From Erythrobacter sp. (GTDB taxonomy: Bacteria; Pseudomonadota; Alphaproteobacteria; Sphingomonadales; Sphingomonadaceae), in NCBI GenBank assembly GCA_009993605.1, contig JAACTB010000010.1, positions 1 through 53,987 on the forward strand: a stretch of 53,987 nucleotides of DNA, in the 5' to 3' direction. The notes beneath the pieces were generated by a model. That model was not told the DNA's origin. It made no database searches and saw only the letters and a list, made by a program, of their open reading frames with translations. Of this stretch, positions 32,960 to 42,362 are shown piece by piece. The position numbers and the translations under genes were made by a program. Position 1 is the first letter of the stretch, and each line of letters begins with the position of its first letter.

Positions 32960-34108
32960 GTGACCGGCTGGCTGGACACCCCGCGCAATCCGAACGCGCC
33001 GCTGGCGGGCCTCAAGGTGCTCGAACTCGCGCGCGTTCTCGCCGGGCCGTTCGCGGGCCAGATCCTCGCCGATCTGGGCGCGGACGTGATCAAGGTCGAA
33101 AGCCCGGAAGGGGACAATACGCGCATCTGGGGACCGCCCTGGATCGAGCATGAGGGCGAGCGCACCGCCGCCTATTATCACGCCTGCAATCGCGGCAAAC
33201 GCTCGCTCGTGGCCGATTTTCGCAACGCGGCTGATCTCGAGAGGGTGAAGAAGCTCGCGGCAGGGGCCGACGTGGTCCTCGAGAATTTCAAGCCCGGTGC
33301 GCTCGCCAAATTCGGCCTCGACTACGCGAGCCTGTCCGCATCCCATCCGGGATTGATCTATTGCTCGATCACCGGCTTCGGCCAGACCGGGCCGCGGTGT
33401 AGCGAGCCGGGATACGACTTCGTAATCCAGGCGATGAGTGGGATGATGTCGCTGACGGGAGAGCCGCAAGGCGATCCGATGAAACACGGCCTTTCGATCA
33501 GCGATCTGTCCTGCGGCTTGTGGTCCGCCAATGCGGTGCAGGCGGCGCTTCTGATGCGACACCGGACCGGGAGAGGCCAGTGGATCGATATGAGCCTGCT
33601 GGATTGCTCGGTCGGCCTGCTCGCCAATCAAGCGATGACCTATTTCGCCACGGGCGCGAACCCGCCGCGCATGGGGAACGCCCACGCTCAGGTCAGCGCC
33701 TATGGCGTCTTCCCCACCCAAACCGGCCCGGTCGTGCTGGCGCCTGCCAATGACGGCCTGTTCCGCAAGCTGCTCACCCTGCTCGGCCGCGACGACCTCC
33801 TCAGCGAGGACCGGTTCACGACCAATGCCAGCCGCATCGCACACCGCGCCGAGATCGACGCGCTGATCGCGGACGAGACGGCGAATTGGGATCGTGAAGC
33901 CTTGCTCGCGGCGTGCGCGGAAGCAGGCGTGCCCGCCGGGCCAATCAACGATCTCGAAACCGTGCTCGCCGATCCGCAAGTCGAGGCACGTGGCATGGCG
34001 ATCGAGGCGGACGGCGTGCCGGGCATCCGCAGTCCCTTCCGGTTTTCCGACGCCGAACTTGCACTCGAACGTCCGAGCCCGCGACAGGGTAATCTCGACC
34101 CTGACTAA
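32960..34108 (+). CDS. CaiB/BaiF-type (family III) CoA-transferase
   Basis: A 382-residue formyl-CoA/carnitine-type CoA-transferase. It opens PLAGLKVLELARVLAGPFAGQILADLGADVIKVE, the family signature, with GYDFVIQAMSGMMSLTG in the middle. The presumed catalytic aspartate is D215 in IDMSLLDCSVGLLAN. The start is GTG, 13 bases after scoB, so it is the fifth gene of this operon. Two unrelated kinds of CoA-transferase in one operon suggest breakdown of an organic acid whose identity is not visible. No thiolase or dehydrogenase accompanies them. Confidence 0.93.
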   Translation: MTGWLDTPRNPNAPLAGLKVLELARVLAGPFAGQILADLGADVIKVESPEGDNTRIWGPPWIEHEGERTAAYYHACNRGKRSLVADFRNAADLERVKKLAAGADVVLENFKPGALAKFGLDYASLSASHPGLIYCSITGFGQTGPRCSEPGYDFVIQAMSGMMSLTGEPQGDPMKHGLSISDLSCGLWSANAVQAALLMRHRTGRGQWIDMSLLDCSVGLLANQAMTYFATGANPPRMGNAHAQVSAYGVFPTQTGPVVLAPANDGLFRKLLTLLGRDDLLSEDRFTTNASRIAHRAEIDALIADETANWDREALLAACAEAGVPAGPINDLETVLADPQVEARGMAIEADGVPGIRSPFRFSDAELALERPSPRQGNLDPD

Positions 34109-34217
34109 CTTCTCTTGTGAGGCAAATCATTCTCGACGGCACCGCCCGGAAACGCTCGCGCGGACGATCCCTTTCCTGTCGAGCAAGATCGGTCTCGTCG
34201 TCGTGGTGCCTGGCGTC

Positions 34218-34301
34218 ATGCACTTCTTCAACATGAACGCGATTGCCAAATTCGGTCGCAAGGTCGGTCAGTGGCTCCGCGAGGATGGCGCCTACGCCTG
34301 A
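34218..34301 (+). CDS. Possible 27-residue small protein
   Basis: A short frame encoding MHFFNMNAIAKFGRKVGQWLREDGAYA, or 22 residues from the second ATG at 34233. The AIAKFGRKVGQWL part would form a basic amphipathic helix. A strong terminator hairpin begins 16 bases after the stop, as for a real transcript end. There is no clear ribosome-binding site. The 109-base gap before it shows nothing else. It may be a small protein, or a chance frame inside the 3' region of the operon. Confidence 0.3.
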   Translation: MHFFNMNAIAKFGRKVGQWLREDGAYA

Positions 34302-34316
34302 ATCTTGTCCCCAAAC

Positions 34317-34350
34317 GAGAAAGGGCGGCTCCGAAAAGCCGCCCTTTCTC
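34317..34350. terminator. Bidirectional terminator between the operon and metK
   Basis: GAGAAAGGGCGGCT and AGCCGCCCTTTCTC form a perfect 14-bp stem around CCGAAA. It serves metK on the minus strand (20 bases after its stop) and the plus-strand operon. Confidence 0.85.
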
Positions 34351-34369
34351 ATATCCGGGTTTCTCGTAG

Positions 34370-35593
34370 TCAGCCCACAGCCGCCTTCAGGTCTTCGACC
34401 AGATCGGTGCGTTCCCACGGGAAGTAATCCCCGCTGACATCGCGGCCGAAATGGCCGTAGGCGGCGCTCTTGCGGTAGATCGGCTTGTTGAGGCCGAGAT
34501 GGGTGCGGATGCCGCGCGGAGTCAGACCGCCGAGCTTGCCGATCCCGCGGATTGCCGCTTCCAATCCCTCGTCGGTCACCCCGTCCTTCGCGGTGCCGTG
34601 CGTGTCGACATAGAGCGACAGCGGCTCGCTGACGCCGATGGCGTAGGCGAGCTGGATCGTGCAGCGGCGCGCGAGGCCGGCGGCGACGATGTTCTTGGCG
34701 AGATAGCGGGTGATGTAGGCCGCCGAGCGGTCGACCTTGGTCGGGTCCTTCCCACTGAACGCGCCGCCGCCATGCGGCGCCGCGCCGCCATAGGTGTCGA
34801 CGATGATCTTGCGGCCCGTCAGACCCGCATCGCCGTCCGGCCCGCCGATCTCGAAGGCGCCGGTGGGGTTGATGTGCCAGACGGTCTCGTCGGTCAGCCA
34901 GCCATCGGGAAGGATGTCAGCGACGGTCTTCTTGACATAGGCCTTGAGCTCGGCCTCCTGATCGCCCTTGTCATAACCGCGCGCGTGCTGGGTCGAGACG
35001 ACCAGCGCGGTGCATTCGACCGGCTTGTTGTTTTCGTAACGCAGCGTGACCTGGCTCTTCGCATCGGGTTCGAGGAAGGGAGCCGCGCCGCTCTTGCGGT
35101 CTTCCGCCATGCGGGCGAGAATCTTGTGGCTGTAATCGAGCGTCGCTGGCATCAAGTCGGGCGTCTCGTCGCAGGCGAAACCGAACATGATCCCCTGATC
35201 GCCCGCGCCTTCATCCTTGTTGGATCCTTCCGCCCCGGCATCGACGCCTTGCGCGATCTCGACCGACTGGCCGTGAAGGTGGTTTTCGAAGGTCAGCGTT
35301 TCCCAGTGGAAGCCGTCCTGCTCGTATCCGATCTCGCGCACCGTTTCGCGCACGACATTCTCGATCTCTTCTTCCGCGCCTTCGGCCCAGCCCCCGTTCT
35401 CGAACACGCCCTTGCAGCGGATTTCGCCCGATAGGATTACGCGCTGGGTGGTGGTCATGGTTTCGCAAGCGACGCGTGCTTCCGGGTCCTTCGAGAGGAA
35501 CAGGTCGACGATCGCGTCGGAAATCTGGTCGGAGACCTTGTCGGGGTGGCCTTCCGAAACGCTTTCGGAGGTGAAAAGGTAGTCGCTGCGCAT
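34370..35593 (-). CDS. metK: S-adenosylmethionine synthase
   Basis: A 407-residue enzyme that makes S-adenosylmethionine from methionine and ATP. It starts [27 protein letters not shown] (methionine/ATP site) and contains [17 protein letters not shown] and [19 protein letters not shown], both diagnostic. The gene lies 39 bases downstream of lnt on the same strand. That gap has an AAGGAAGCT/AGCTTTCTT inverted repeat; I found no match to a known SAM riboswitch. Confidence 0.98.
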   Translation of the reverse strand: MRSDYLFTSESVSEGHPDKVSDQISDAIVDLFLSKDPEARVACETMTTTQRVILSGEIRCKGVFENGGWAEGAEEEIENVVRETVREIGYEQDGFHWETLTFENHLHGQSVEIAQGVDAGAEGSNKDEGAGDQGIMFGFACDETPDLMPATLDYSHKILARMAEDRKSGAAPFLEPDAKSQVTLRYENNKPVECTALVVSTQHARGYDKGDQEAELKAYVKKTVADILPDGWLTDETVWHINPTGAFEIGGPDGDAGLTGRKIIVDTYGGAAPHGGGAFSGKDPTKVDRSAAYITRYLAKNIVAAGLARRCTIQLAYAIGVSEPLSLYVDTHGTAKDGVTDEGLEAAIRGIGKLGGLTPRGIRTHLGLNKPIYRKSAAYGHFGRDVSGDYFPWERTDLVEDLKAAVG

Positions 35594-35596
35594 GGA

Positions 35597-35632
35597 TATT
35601 CCGATATAAAGAAAGCTTTATGTGTAGCTTCC
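35597..35632 (-). promoter_or_regulatory. lnt-metK spacer with overlapping inverted repeats
   Basis: On the minus strand AAGGAAGCT and AGCTTTCTT can pair (8 bp plus one G-U), and ATAAAG-CTTT-CTTTAT can form an alternative hairpin sharing the same bases. It is AT-rich against its surroundings. It may be a metK leader with two exclusive folds, or only a spacer. Confidence 0.3.
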
Positions 35633-37222
35633 TTAGCGCCTGAAACGACGCGCCGCAACCAGCGAAAACAGGACAAATCCAAGTGCCCAGATCGCCGTCA
35701 GCCAATGGCCCAGCCGTGCGAAGAGAGTGGGCGGCAGCGCCTGCGGCACAAAGCCGTCGATGCGGTCCGCCTGGTGCATCCCGATATGGTCGCGGACCAC
35801 GCCTTTCGCATCGATCACCGCGCTGATCCCGGTGGTGGTGGAGCGGAGCACCGGCAGCCCCTCCTCGATCGCGCGCATCCGCGCCTGGCCGAGATGCTGG
35901 GGCGGCCCCCAGGCCCCGAACCAGCCATCGTTCGAGGGATTGAAAATATAGTCGGGGCGGTCGTTGCGATCCACGACCTCGCCCGAAAACACGATCTCGT
36001 AACAGATCTGCATCCCGGCCTTGCCCCAGCGCCCCAGATCGAGCGTGCGCGGGCCGGGGCCGGGGATGAAATCGATCGATCCGGCGACGAGCCGCGTCAT
36101 GCCGAGCGGTTCGAGGAGCGAGCGCATCGGCAGATATTCGCCGTAAGGGACGAGGTGGGCCTTGGAATACCGCTCCCCGATCGTGCCGTCCGCCGCGATC
36201 GGGGCGATGGCGTTATAGGCGCCGACCGCTTTTTCGTATCCATCGACCTCGCCGATCTCGAGATCGACCATGCCGGTCAACAGTAGGCTGTCCGCGCCGA
36301 TGGCGTAGCCGATCCGGCGGCGTGCGAACAGGGGATCGCCCGCAACGGTCATGCGGTCGTAATAGCGTTGCGGATAGCCGGCACGCAGATAGTCGGGCAC
36401 CGCCGATTCGGGCCAGAGGACCAGCCGCCGGTCGAATTCGCGGTTGGGCTGCGACAGGCGATGCAAGGTCAGGAATTGCTGTTCGAAATTGCTCGGATCG
36501 TCGAGCACCTCCTGGCGCAAATCGGGCTGGACCAGCGTCATCGCGAGATCGGAGGATCGCGCGGCGGGCTGCGGCAGATACATGCCGAGCGCCAATACGA
36601 CTGCCGCCCCGCCCAGCACGGCAAAGCGCCGCTCCCTTACCAGCCACAGCGCCAACCCGCTTGCCAGCGCCACCACGCCCGACAGCGCATAGGTCCCGAA
36701 CCAAGGCAGCAGCAACGCAAGGCCCGGACGCGCGAACGGCCCGACCCACATCAGCGAGAGCGGGCCCCAGACATAGCCGGTGAAGACCCAGCTTCGCAGC
36801 CATTCTGTGACGATCCATGTGCCCGCAAAGGCGAGCGACCAGACCGGGATCGGCTTTTTTCGCGCGAGCAGGTGCGCGCCCATCACGGCGAGGCCCGGAT
36901 AGACCGCGAGATACACCGATAAGAGAGGCACCGCCGCCCAACCCAATATGGCAGGCATTTCGGCCTGATAGGTAAAGGCCGTGGCGATCCAGTTATTGGT
37001 GAGCGTGAAATGGGCGAGCCCGAACAGCCAGCCGCGCAAGAGAGCCTCGCGCCAGCTACCGGCGCCCATACCCAGCCAGATCAGCCCGGCCAGTCCCGCC
37101 ATGGCGAGCGGCCATATTTGCAAGGGTTGGAACCCTGTTGCGGCGACGAGGCCGAAACCGAGGGCCGCAAGCCGGGGATGAGCCACCAGCACGCTGGCCG
37201 CGCGGTTTGCTAAAGCCTGCAT
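35633..37222 (-). CDS. lnt: Apolipoprotein N-acyltransferase
   Basis: A 529-residue inner-membrane enzyme that adds the third acyl chain to lipoproteins. Several N-terminal membrane helices (about residues 15-210) precede the nitrilase-like periplasmic domain. The catalytic triad is visible: E272 in LWPESAVPDYL, K354 in YSKAHLVPYGE and C407 in MQICYEIVF. A final hydrophobic helix ends the protein. Its substrates would include the many small lipoproteins in this window. metK follows 39 bases downstream. Confidence 0.97.
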   Translation of the reverse strand: MQALANRAASVLVAHPRLAALGFGLVAATGFQPLQIWPLAMAGLAGLIWLGMGAGSWREALLRGWLFGLAHFTLTNNWIATAFTYQAEMPAILGWAAVPLLSVYLAVYPGLAVMGAHLLARKKPIPVWSLAFAGTWIVTEWLRSWVFTGYVWGPLSLMWVGPFARPGLALLLPWFGTYALSGVVALASGLALWLVRERRFAVLGGAAVVLALGMYLPQPAARSSDLAMTLVQPDLRQEVLDDPSNFEQQFLTLHRLSQPNREFDRRLVLWPESAVPDYLRAGYPQRYYDRMTVAGDPLFARRRIGYAIGADSLLLTGMVDLEIGEVDGYEKAVGAYNAIAPIAADGTIGERYSKAHLVPYGEYLPMRSLLEPLGMTRLVAGSIDFIPGPGPRTLDLGRWGKAGMQICYEIVFSGEVVDRNDRPDYIFNPSNDGWFGAWGPPQHLGQARMRAIEEGLPVLRSTTTGISAVIDAKGVVRDHIGMHQADRIDGFVPQALPPTLFARLGHWLTAIWALGFVLFSLVAARRFRR

Positions 37223-37253
37223 CGCGATCGCAGTCCGCTGCCAGCTCGCCGGT

Positions 37254-38048
37254 TCAGCCCGCGACGCTTACCTTGTCGTCGTCCTGCGGCTGAGCCTTGC
37301 GAGCGCGCGGTGCGCGCTTGGCCTTCGGCTTGGCGCTTCCCTCGTCGCTGTCAGCGCTTCCGATCGACGGCGGCAGGGCGGCCACGTCGATTTCGGCCGA
37401 AACTTCCATGTCGGCCTTGCGCTTGCGCGGTGCGCGCTTCTTCGGCTGCTCGTCCGCACCGGTGTCCTCACGGGCGTCGCGCAGGAAAGGATTGTCTTCC
37501 TGTTCGAAGCGATCGTCACCCGCCTGCGTGTCGCGATCGGTCTTGCGCGGGCGACCGCGCGCCGCACGCTTGGGCGCATCTTCGCCCCTGGATTCGGAGC
37601 GCGCATCGTTGCGATCATCCGCACGTTCGGCCTGGCGATCGCCGCCGCGCTCGTTCGGGCGTCCGCCGCGCTCGCGCCGCGAGGACTTGCGCCCCTCGTT
37701 GCGCCCATCATTGCGATCATCGGTTTGATTGTCGCCGCGCGTATCCTCGTCGTCGTCGGAATCGCGATCGTCGCGATCCTGGCGGTTGCCGCCGCGCGCT
37801 TCGTCCTGGCGCGCCTTGTTGTCGGCGATCACGCGGAAATAGTGATCGGCGAACTGAAGATAATATTCCGCCTGCACCCGGTCGCCATTATGCTGCGCGT
37901 CCTGGGCAAGCTTCTTGTACTTGTCCAGGAGCTGCGGCGCATTGCCCCGCGCGCGGCTGTCGATCCGGTTGCCCGAATTCGCACCGCCCAGATTGCGATT
38001 ACCGCGGCCGCGACGGCGGTTATTGTTGTTGTTGCGATTGTTGTTCAA
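37254..38048 (-). CDS. DUF4167 domain protein, low-complexity
   Basis: A 264-residue protein typical of alphaproteobacteria. The N-terminus is Asn/Arg/Gly-rich, then the short DUF4167 core (about residues 35-80, LLDKYKKLAQDAQHNGDRVQAEYYLQFADHYFRVI, quoted in pieces: DKYKKLAQDAQ, EYYLQFADHYFRV). The rest is disordered Arg/Asp-rich sequence with Lys/Arg/Ala/Pro patches at the end. It suggests RNA binding, which is inference. The start is TTG, which gives the usual MNNNR opening, with GAGGA upstream. It follows prmC in the hisS-prfA-prmC group. Confidence 0.88.
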   Translation of the reverse strand: MNNNRNNNNNRRRGRGNRNLGGANSGNRIDSRARGNAPQLLDKYKKLAQDAQHNGDRVQAEYYLQFADHYFRVIADNKARQDEARGGNRQDRDDRDSDDDEDTRGDNQTDDRNDGRNEGRKSSRRERGGRPNERGGDRQAERADDRNDARSESRGEDAPKRAARGRPRKTDRDTQAGDDRFEQEDNPFLRDAREDTGADEQPKKRAPRKRKADMEVSAEIDVAALPPSIGSADSDEGSAKPKAKRAPRARKAQPQDDDKVSVAG

Positions 38049-38331
38049 GGAATAGCGTCCTCATTCATGGCGCGGCGCGGACTGTGTCCACTCAAAGCCG
38101 CGTGACCCCTCATGCGCCGAAACCGCGATCGCAGGACTTGCCAGATTGCAAACCTGGCAGTCGCGAGACCTGGGAGCGGGCCGCATTATCCGATCTTTCT
38201 GCACGGTCCGCGAAGCAAAGCGCCTCGCACCAGAACTGCATATGTCGGAGCCGGGCCAGCGGGACGAGCGCGTCGCACTCCGTTGGCCTGTGCCCCAAGG
38301 GGTAGTGCCTCCCATCCGGTTTGCCAAGCCC

Positions 38332-39171
38332 CTATCGCTTTATTCCCCGCGTCATCACCAGCGCCCGCGCACGCCCGGCGAGATCGCGGCGAAGCGTGAC
38401 CGCATAACCCTCCGCCGCCGCCAGTGCCGTGACCGCATCGGCCTGCGCAGCCCCGATCTCGAAAATTACGACACTGTCCCGGGTCAGTAGGCGCGCCAAT
38501 TGCGGCATAAGTGCGCGGTAATCGTCGAGCCCGTCCGTTCCGCCGAACAGCGCCGATGCCGGTTCGTAATCGCGCACGTCGGAATCCAGTTCGGCATCGC
38601 TCTCGACATAGGGCGGATTGCACAGGACGAGGTCGAACTGGCCGAGATCGTCGACCCACCTGTCCTCGTGCCAATCGCGCAATTCGAAACGCGCGCGATC
38701 TTCGAGGCCGAGCCGGTTCGCGTTTTCGCGCGCGACCTCCAGCGCGGCGGTGCATCGATCGGTGCCGACACCCTCAGCCGCACTTTCCGCCAGCACGCTC
38801 AGGAGCAGCGCGCCCGATCCCGTGCCGAGGTCAAGCACCCGCGCGGGCGGAGAAGATAGCGCGAGCGCCGCTTCGACCAAAACCTCGCTGTCGCCGCGCG
38901 GGATCAGCGTGGCCGCGGTCACGCGAAAGGGGCGGCCGTAGAATTCCTGCTCGCCCAGAATATGCGCCACCGGTTCGCGCGCGGCGCGTCGGTCGATCAG
39001 TCCCGCGAAGTCCGGCGGTACCGGATGGCGCGCATGGCGCAGCAGGAGGTCGGAACGGGACACGCCAAGCGCGTGTGCCATCAGCAATTCGGCATCGAGC
39101 CGCGCCGTGTCGCTGGTCGCGGAAAGGCGCGCGGCGGCCTCGCGCAGGGCTTCGGAAATCGTCCCGGTCAT
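38332..39171 (-). CDS. prmC: Peptide chain release factor N5-glutamine methyltransferase
   Basis: A 279-residue SAM-dependent methyltransferase that modifies the GGQ glutamine of release factors. The N-terminal helical domain is followed by VLDLGTGSGALLLS (SAM binding) and the active-site NPPY in LCNPPYVESDAE. It lies 6 bases downstream of prfA, its substrate gene, and the two are clearly cotranscribed. The 283 bases between its stop and the next gene show no ORF I can support. Confidence 0.97.
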   Translation of the reverse strand: MTGTISEALREAAARLSATSDTARLDAELLMAHALGVSRSDLLLRHARHPVPPDFAGLIDRRAAREPVAHILGEQEFYGRPFRVTAATLIPRGDSEVLVEAALALSSPPARVLDLGTGSGALLLSVLAESAAEGVGTDRCTAALEVARENANRLGLEDRARFELRDWHEDRWVDDLGQFDLVLCNPPYVESDAELDSDVRDYEPASALFGGTDGLDDYRALMPQLARLLTRDSVVIFEIGAAQADAVTALAAAEGYAVTLRRDLAGRARALVMTRGIKR

Positions 39172-39177
39172 CGGGTT

Positions 39178-40245
39178 CTATTCCGCCAGCGCCGCCAACC
39201 GCTTCGCCTCGTCTTCCGCGATCAGCGCGTCGATCAGCTCGCCAAGACCCGGCCCGGCGACGATTTCGGGCAGCTTGTGCAGCGTCAGCCCGATGCGATG
39301 GTCGGTCACGCGGCCTTGCGGGTAATTATAAGTGCGGATGCGCTCCGACCGGTCGCCCGAGCCCACCATGGCCTTGCGCGCTTCGGCTTCCGCACCCTGC
39401 GTGGCCTCGCGCTGCGCCTCGTAGAGGCGCGCGCGAAGGACCTGCATCGCCTTTTCGCGGTTCTTGTGCTGGCTGCGCCCGTCCTGGCAGGTGACCACCG
39501 TGCCGGTCGGCAGATGCGTGATGCGGATCGCGCTGTCGGTGGTGTTGACGTGCTGCCCGCCCGCGCCGGAAGCGCGATAGGTGTCGATCTTGAGCTCGGT
39601 CGGATCGATCTGGACGTCGACCGCGTCGGGTTCGGGCAGCACGGCAACGGTCGCGGCGCTCGTGTGAATGCGCCCGCCGCTCTCGGTTTCGGGCACGCGC
39701 TGGACGCGGTGGACGCCGCTTTCGAATTTCAGCTTGGCGAACACGCCCGTGCCGGTGACGTTGGCGACGATTTCCTTGAACCCGCCGACTTCCGATGCGC
39801 TCATGCTGACCGGTTCGACCTTCCACCCGCGCTCGGCAGCGTAGCGCTCGTACATGCGATAGAGATCGCCCGCGAACAGCGCCGCTTCGTCGCCCCCGGT
39901 CCCGGCGCGGATTTCGAGCATTGCGGGTTTCACATCGGCGCTGTCTCGCGGCAGCATCGCCACGGCGAGCTGGCGCTCCGCCTCGGGCAGCGCCTCGCGG
40001 ATCGAAGCCAGCTCCTCTTCCGCCATCGCCTTCATTTCGGGATCGGCAAGCATGGCTTCGAGATCCGGCAATTCGGCGCGCATCGCCTTCACCTGCGCCG
40101 CGATCTTCGCCACCGGCTCCAGCTCGGCATAGTCGCGCGAGGCCTGAACGAAGGCGTCGCCTTCCAGCGTGCCGGACGCCATGCGCGCTTCCAGCTCCGC
40201 AAAGCGATGGGTGATCTGGTCGAGGCGTTCGGCGGGGATGGTCAT
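39178..40245 (-). CDS. prfA: Peptide chain release factor 1
   Basis: A 355-residue class I release factor that reads UAA and UAG. The GGQ motif is at residues 229-231 ([16 protein letters not shown]). The codon-recognition region and the [16 protein letters not shown] helix match RF1. Its ATG overlaps the hisS stop codon (ATGA), so it is translationally coupled to hisS, and prmC follows immediately. Confidence 0.98.
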   Translation of the reverse strand: MTIPAERLDQITHRFAELEARMASGTLEGDAFVQASRDYAELEPVAKIAAQVKAMRAELPDLEAMLADPEMKAMAEEELASIREALPEAERQLAVAMLPRDSADVKPAMLEIRAGTGGDEAALFAGDLYRMYERYAAERGWKVEPVSMSASEVGGFKEIVANVTGTGVFAKLKFESGVHRVQRVPETESGGRIHTSAATVAVLPEPDAVDVQIDPTELKIDTYRASGAGGQHVNTTDSAIRITHLPTGTVVTCQDGRSQHKNREKAMQVLRARLYEAQREATQGAEAEARKAMVGSGDRSERIRTYNYPQGRVTDHRIGLTLHKLPEIVAGPGLGELIDALIAEDEAKRLAALAE

Positions 40246-41621
40246 TGTGGCTTTTTCAACGGCCGCAGCATGGCGGTGTCATCGTCGCCAGCCAAAACGT
40301 TCAAGTCGAAGTTCGCACTAAGCGAACTCCACACCTTATCTCGGATTTCTGTCGCCCTGGGCTCAACCGTGTCAGGCCGAAATTCCAAAATGAGAGGATC
40401 ATCTTCAGCAAGTTCTTTCTCGGTCAGAACATCGTTCTTTGACCAGCGCCTCGCAACTATGCGCGCTTCACAGTTCGCACTCTTTGCGGCAGCAAACTGC
40501 GCTTTTGGCTTGCCGCTATAAGGACAATGAATATTCATTCCATCACGACGCAAGATCGCGGCAAGAGAAATTAGTTCGGGGGTAATTTCCCTGTCGTCTG
40601 CGATAAAACCGACTTCAGCCGGAAACTCATCGGTCGGACTTCCTACTAACATCGCCAGCCGCTCGATCCCCGCCGCCCAGCCGACCGCCGGAGTGGCCGC
40701 GCCGCCGAGCGATTCCATCAGCCCGTCATAGCGCCCGCCACCCAGCACCGTGCTCTGGCTGCCCAATTTCGAGGCCGCGTCCGAGCCCTCGTCCGGGATG
40801 AATTCGAAGGCTGTGTGGCGGTAATAGTCGAGGCCGCGCACGAGGCTTTCGGCGCGCTGCCATTTGACGCCCGCCGCATCGAGGCCGCTCGTCACCGCAT
40901 CGAAGAAGGCGCGTGCCTCGTCGGACAGGAATTCGTCGATCTTCGGCGCATCGGCGACGAATTTCCGGTCCTTGCGATCCTTGCTGTCGAGGATCCGCAG
41001 CGGGTTCTTCTCCAGCCGTTCCTGCGACTCCTCGCTAAGCTCGTCCTTCACGGCACGAAAGTGCTCGACCAGCGCGCCACGCCAGGCTTCGCGCGTGTCG
41101 GCATCGCCCAGCGTGTTGAGATGCAGCGTAACGCCCTCGATGCCGAGCTCCTTCAGCAGCTGGTCCGCCATCGCGAGCAATTCGACATCCGCCTGAGGCT
41201 CTGCGGCGCCGACGATCTCCGCGTCGATCTGGTGGAACTGGCGATAGCGGCCCTTTTGTGGGCGCTCATAGCGGAAGATCGGCCCGTGGGTCGCGAGCTT
41301 CACCGGGGCGTGCTGCTGCCAGCCGTTGGTCAGGAAGGCGCGCGCGATCCCGGCGGTGAATTCGGGGCGCAGCGTCAGCGAATCGCCGCCGCGATCCTCG
41401 AACGAATACATCTCCTTCGACACGATGTCGGTCGTCTCGCCGATCGAGCGGGCGAAAACCTCGGTCTTTTCGAACACCGGCATCTCGACCCGGCGGAAGC
41501 GATAGAGTTTGCGCACGCGCTCGAAGGTTTCGACCACGAAGGCGAAGGCTTCGGCATCCGGGCCGAAAATGTCCTGCGTGCCGCGGATCGCCTGCGGGGT
41601 TTTCTGGGAGGATTTGCTCAT
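40242..41621 (-). CDS. hisS: Histidyl-tRNA synthetase with divergent C-terminal domain
   Basis: A 459-residue class II synthetase. The catalytic core is standard: [15 protein letters not shown], the motif 2 segment [33 protein letters not shown] and LGGGRYDGL. From about residue 332 to the end, corresponding to 40242-40628, the sequence departs from the usual anticodon-binding domain. It keeps a [22 protein letters not shown] element that fits the fold, but then reads [18 protein letters not shown] and adds a long tail. The DNA of this part is only about 50-55% GC by hand count, against 63-66% around it. This suggests domain replacement. The core identity is sure. Confidence 0.95.
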   Translation of the reverse strand: MSKSSQKTPQAIRGTQDIFGPDAEAFAFVVETFERVRKLYRFRRVEMPVFEKTEVFARSIGETTDIVSKEMYSFEDRGGDSLTLRPEFTAGIARAFLTNGWQQHAPVKLATHGPIFRYERPQKGRYRQFHQIDAEIVGAAEPQADVELLAMADQLLKELGIEGVTLHLNTLGDADTREAWRGALVEHFRAVKDELSEESQERLEKNPLRILDSKDRKDRKFVADAPKIDEFLSDEARAFFDAVTSGLDAAGVKWQRAESLVRGLDYYRHTAFEFIPDEGSDAASKLGSQSTVLGGGRYDGLMESLGGAATPAVGWAAGIERLAMLVGSPTDEFPAEVGFIADDREITPELISLAAILRRDGMNIHCPYSGKPKAQFAAAKSANCEARIVARRWSKNDVLTEKELAEDDPLILEFRPDTVEPRATEIRDKVWSSLSANFDLNVLAGDDDTAMLRPLKKPQ

Positions 41622-41812
41622 GTCCGCGCCCCTAGCGCGTTCGCGACACGCGGAAAAGGCGCAGCGCGAGGTGAAGGAGCGCGTCTGTACTGAGGACCCT
41701 CAAAGGCTTGCGGGTGGCTTGCAGCCGCACGGGTCACGCCGTATGGGCGCGCGCGACCTCTTGCGCGACCCGACCCGGTAAGCGCCCCCATTCAAAAGGT
41801 ATCTTGAAGCCC

Positions 41813-42349
41813 ATGCGCATCGACCTGATCCCCACTGGCGACAATCCGCCCGAAAGCCTCAACGTCATCATCGAAGTCCCCACCGGGGGCGAGCCGGTGA
41901 AGTATGAATTCGACAAGGAGAGCGGCGCGCTGTTCGTCGACCGCATCCTCCACACGCCGATGCGCTATCCGGCCAATTACGGCTTCGTGCCGCACACGCT
42001 TTCGCCCGATGGCGACCCGCTCGACGCTCTCGTCATCGCGCGCAGCCCCTTCGTTCCCGGCTGCGTGGTGCGTGCCCGCCCGATCGGCGTGCTGAACCTC
42101 GAAGACGAGCATGGCGGCGACGAAAAGCTCGTCTGCGTGCCGATCGACACGACCTTCCCCTATTATTCGGATGTCGCCGAAACCAAAGATCTGCCGAGCA
42201 TCATCTTCGCGCAGATCGAACACTTCTTCACCCACTACAAGGATCTCGAAAAGGAGAAGTGGGTGCGGATCGGCAATTGGGGCGATGCCGCAGAAGCCAA
42301 GCGCATCATTCTCGAATCGATCGAGCGCGAGAAGCAGGCGAAGGACTAG
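41813..42349 (+). CDS. ppa: Inorganic pyrophosphatase
   Basis: A 178-residue soluble family I pyrophosphatase that pulls biosynthetic reactions forward. It contains the metal-binding signature DGDPLDALV, YPANYGFVPHTL and the C-terminal HFFTHYKDLEKEKWVRIGNWG. The start is ATG 41813; a longer in-frame version back to 41708 lacks homology to the family. A 14-base palindrome, CTAGGAGCTCCTAG, covers its stop codon. It converges with the BON-MscS gene. Confidence 0.97.
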   Translation: MRIDLIPTGDNPPESLNVIIEVPTGGEPVKYEFDKESGALFVDRILHTPMRYPANYGFVPHTLSPDGDPLDALVIARSPFVPGCVVRARPIGVLNLEDEHGGDEKLVCVPIDTTFPYYSDVAETKDLPSIIFAQIEHFFTHYKDLEKEKWVRIGNWGDAAEAKRIILESIEREKQAKD

Positions 42350-42362
42350 GAGCTCCTAGGAG

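Noticed and set aside
35597..35632. SAM-II or SAM/SAH riboswitch before metK
   Set aside because: The spacer is too short and lacks the conserved cores of those riboswitches that I know; only generic inverted repeats are present.
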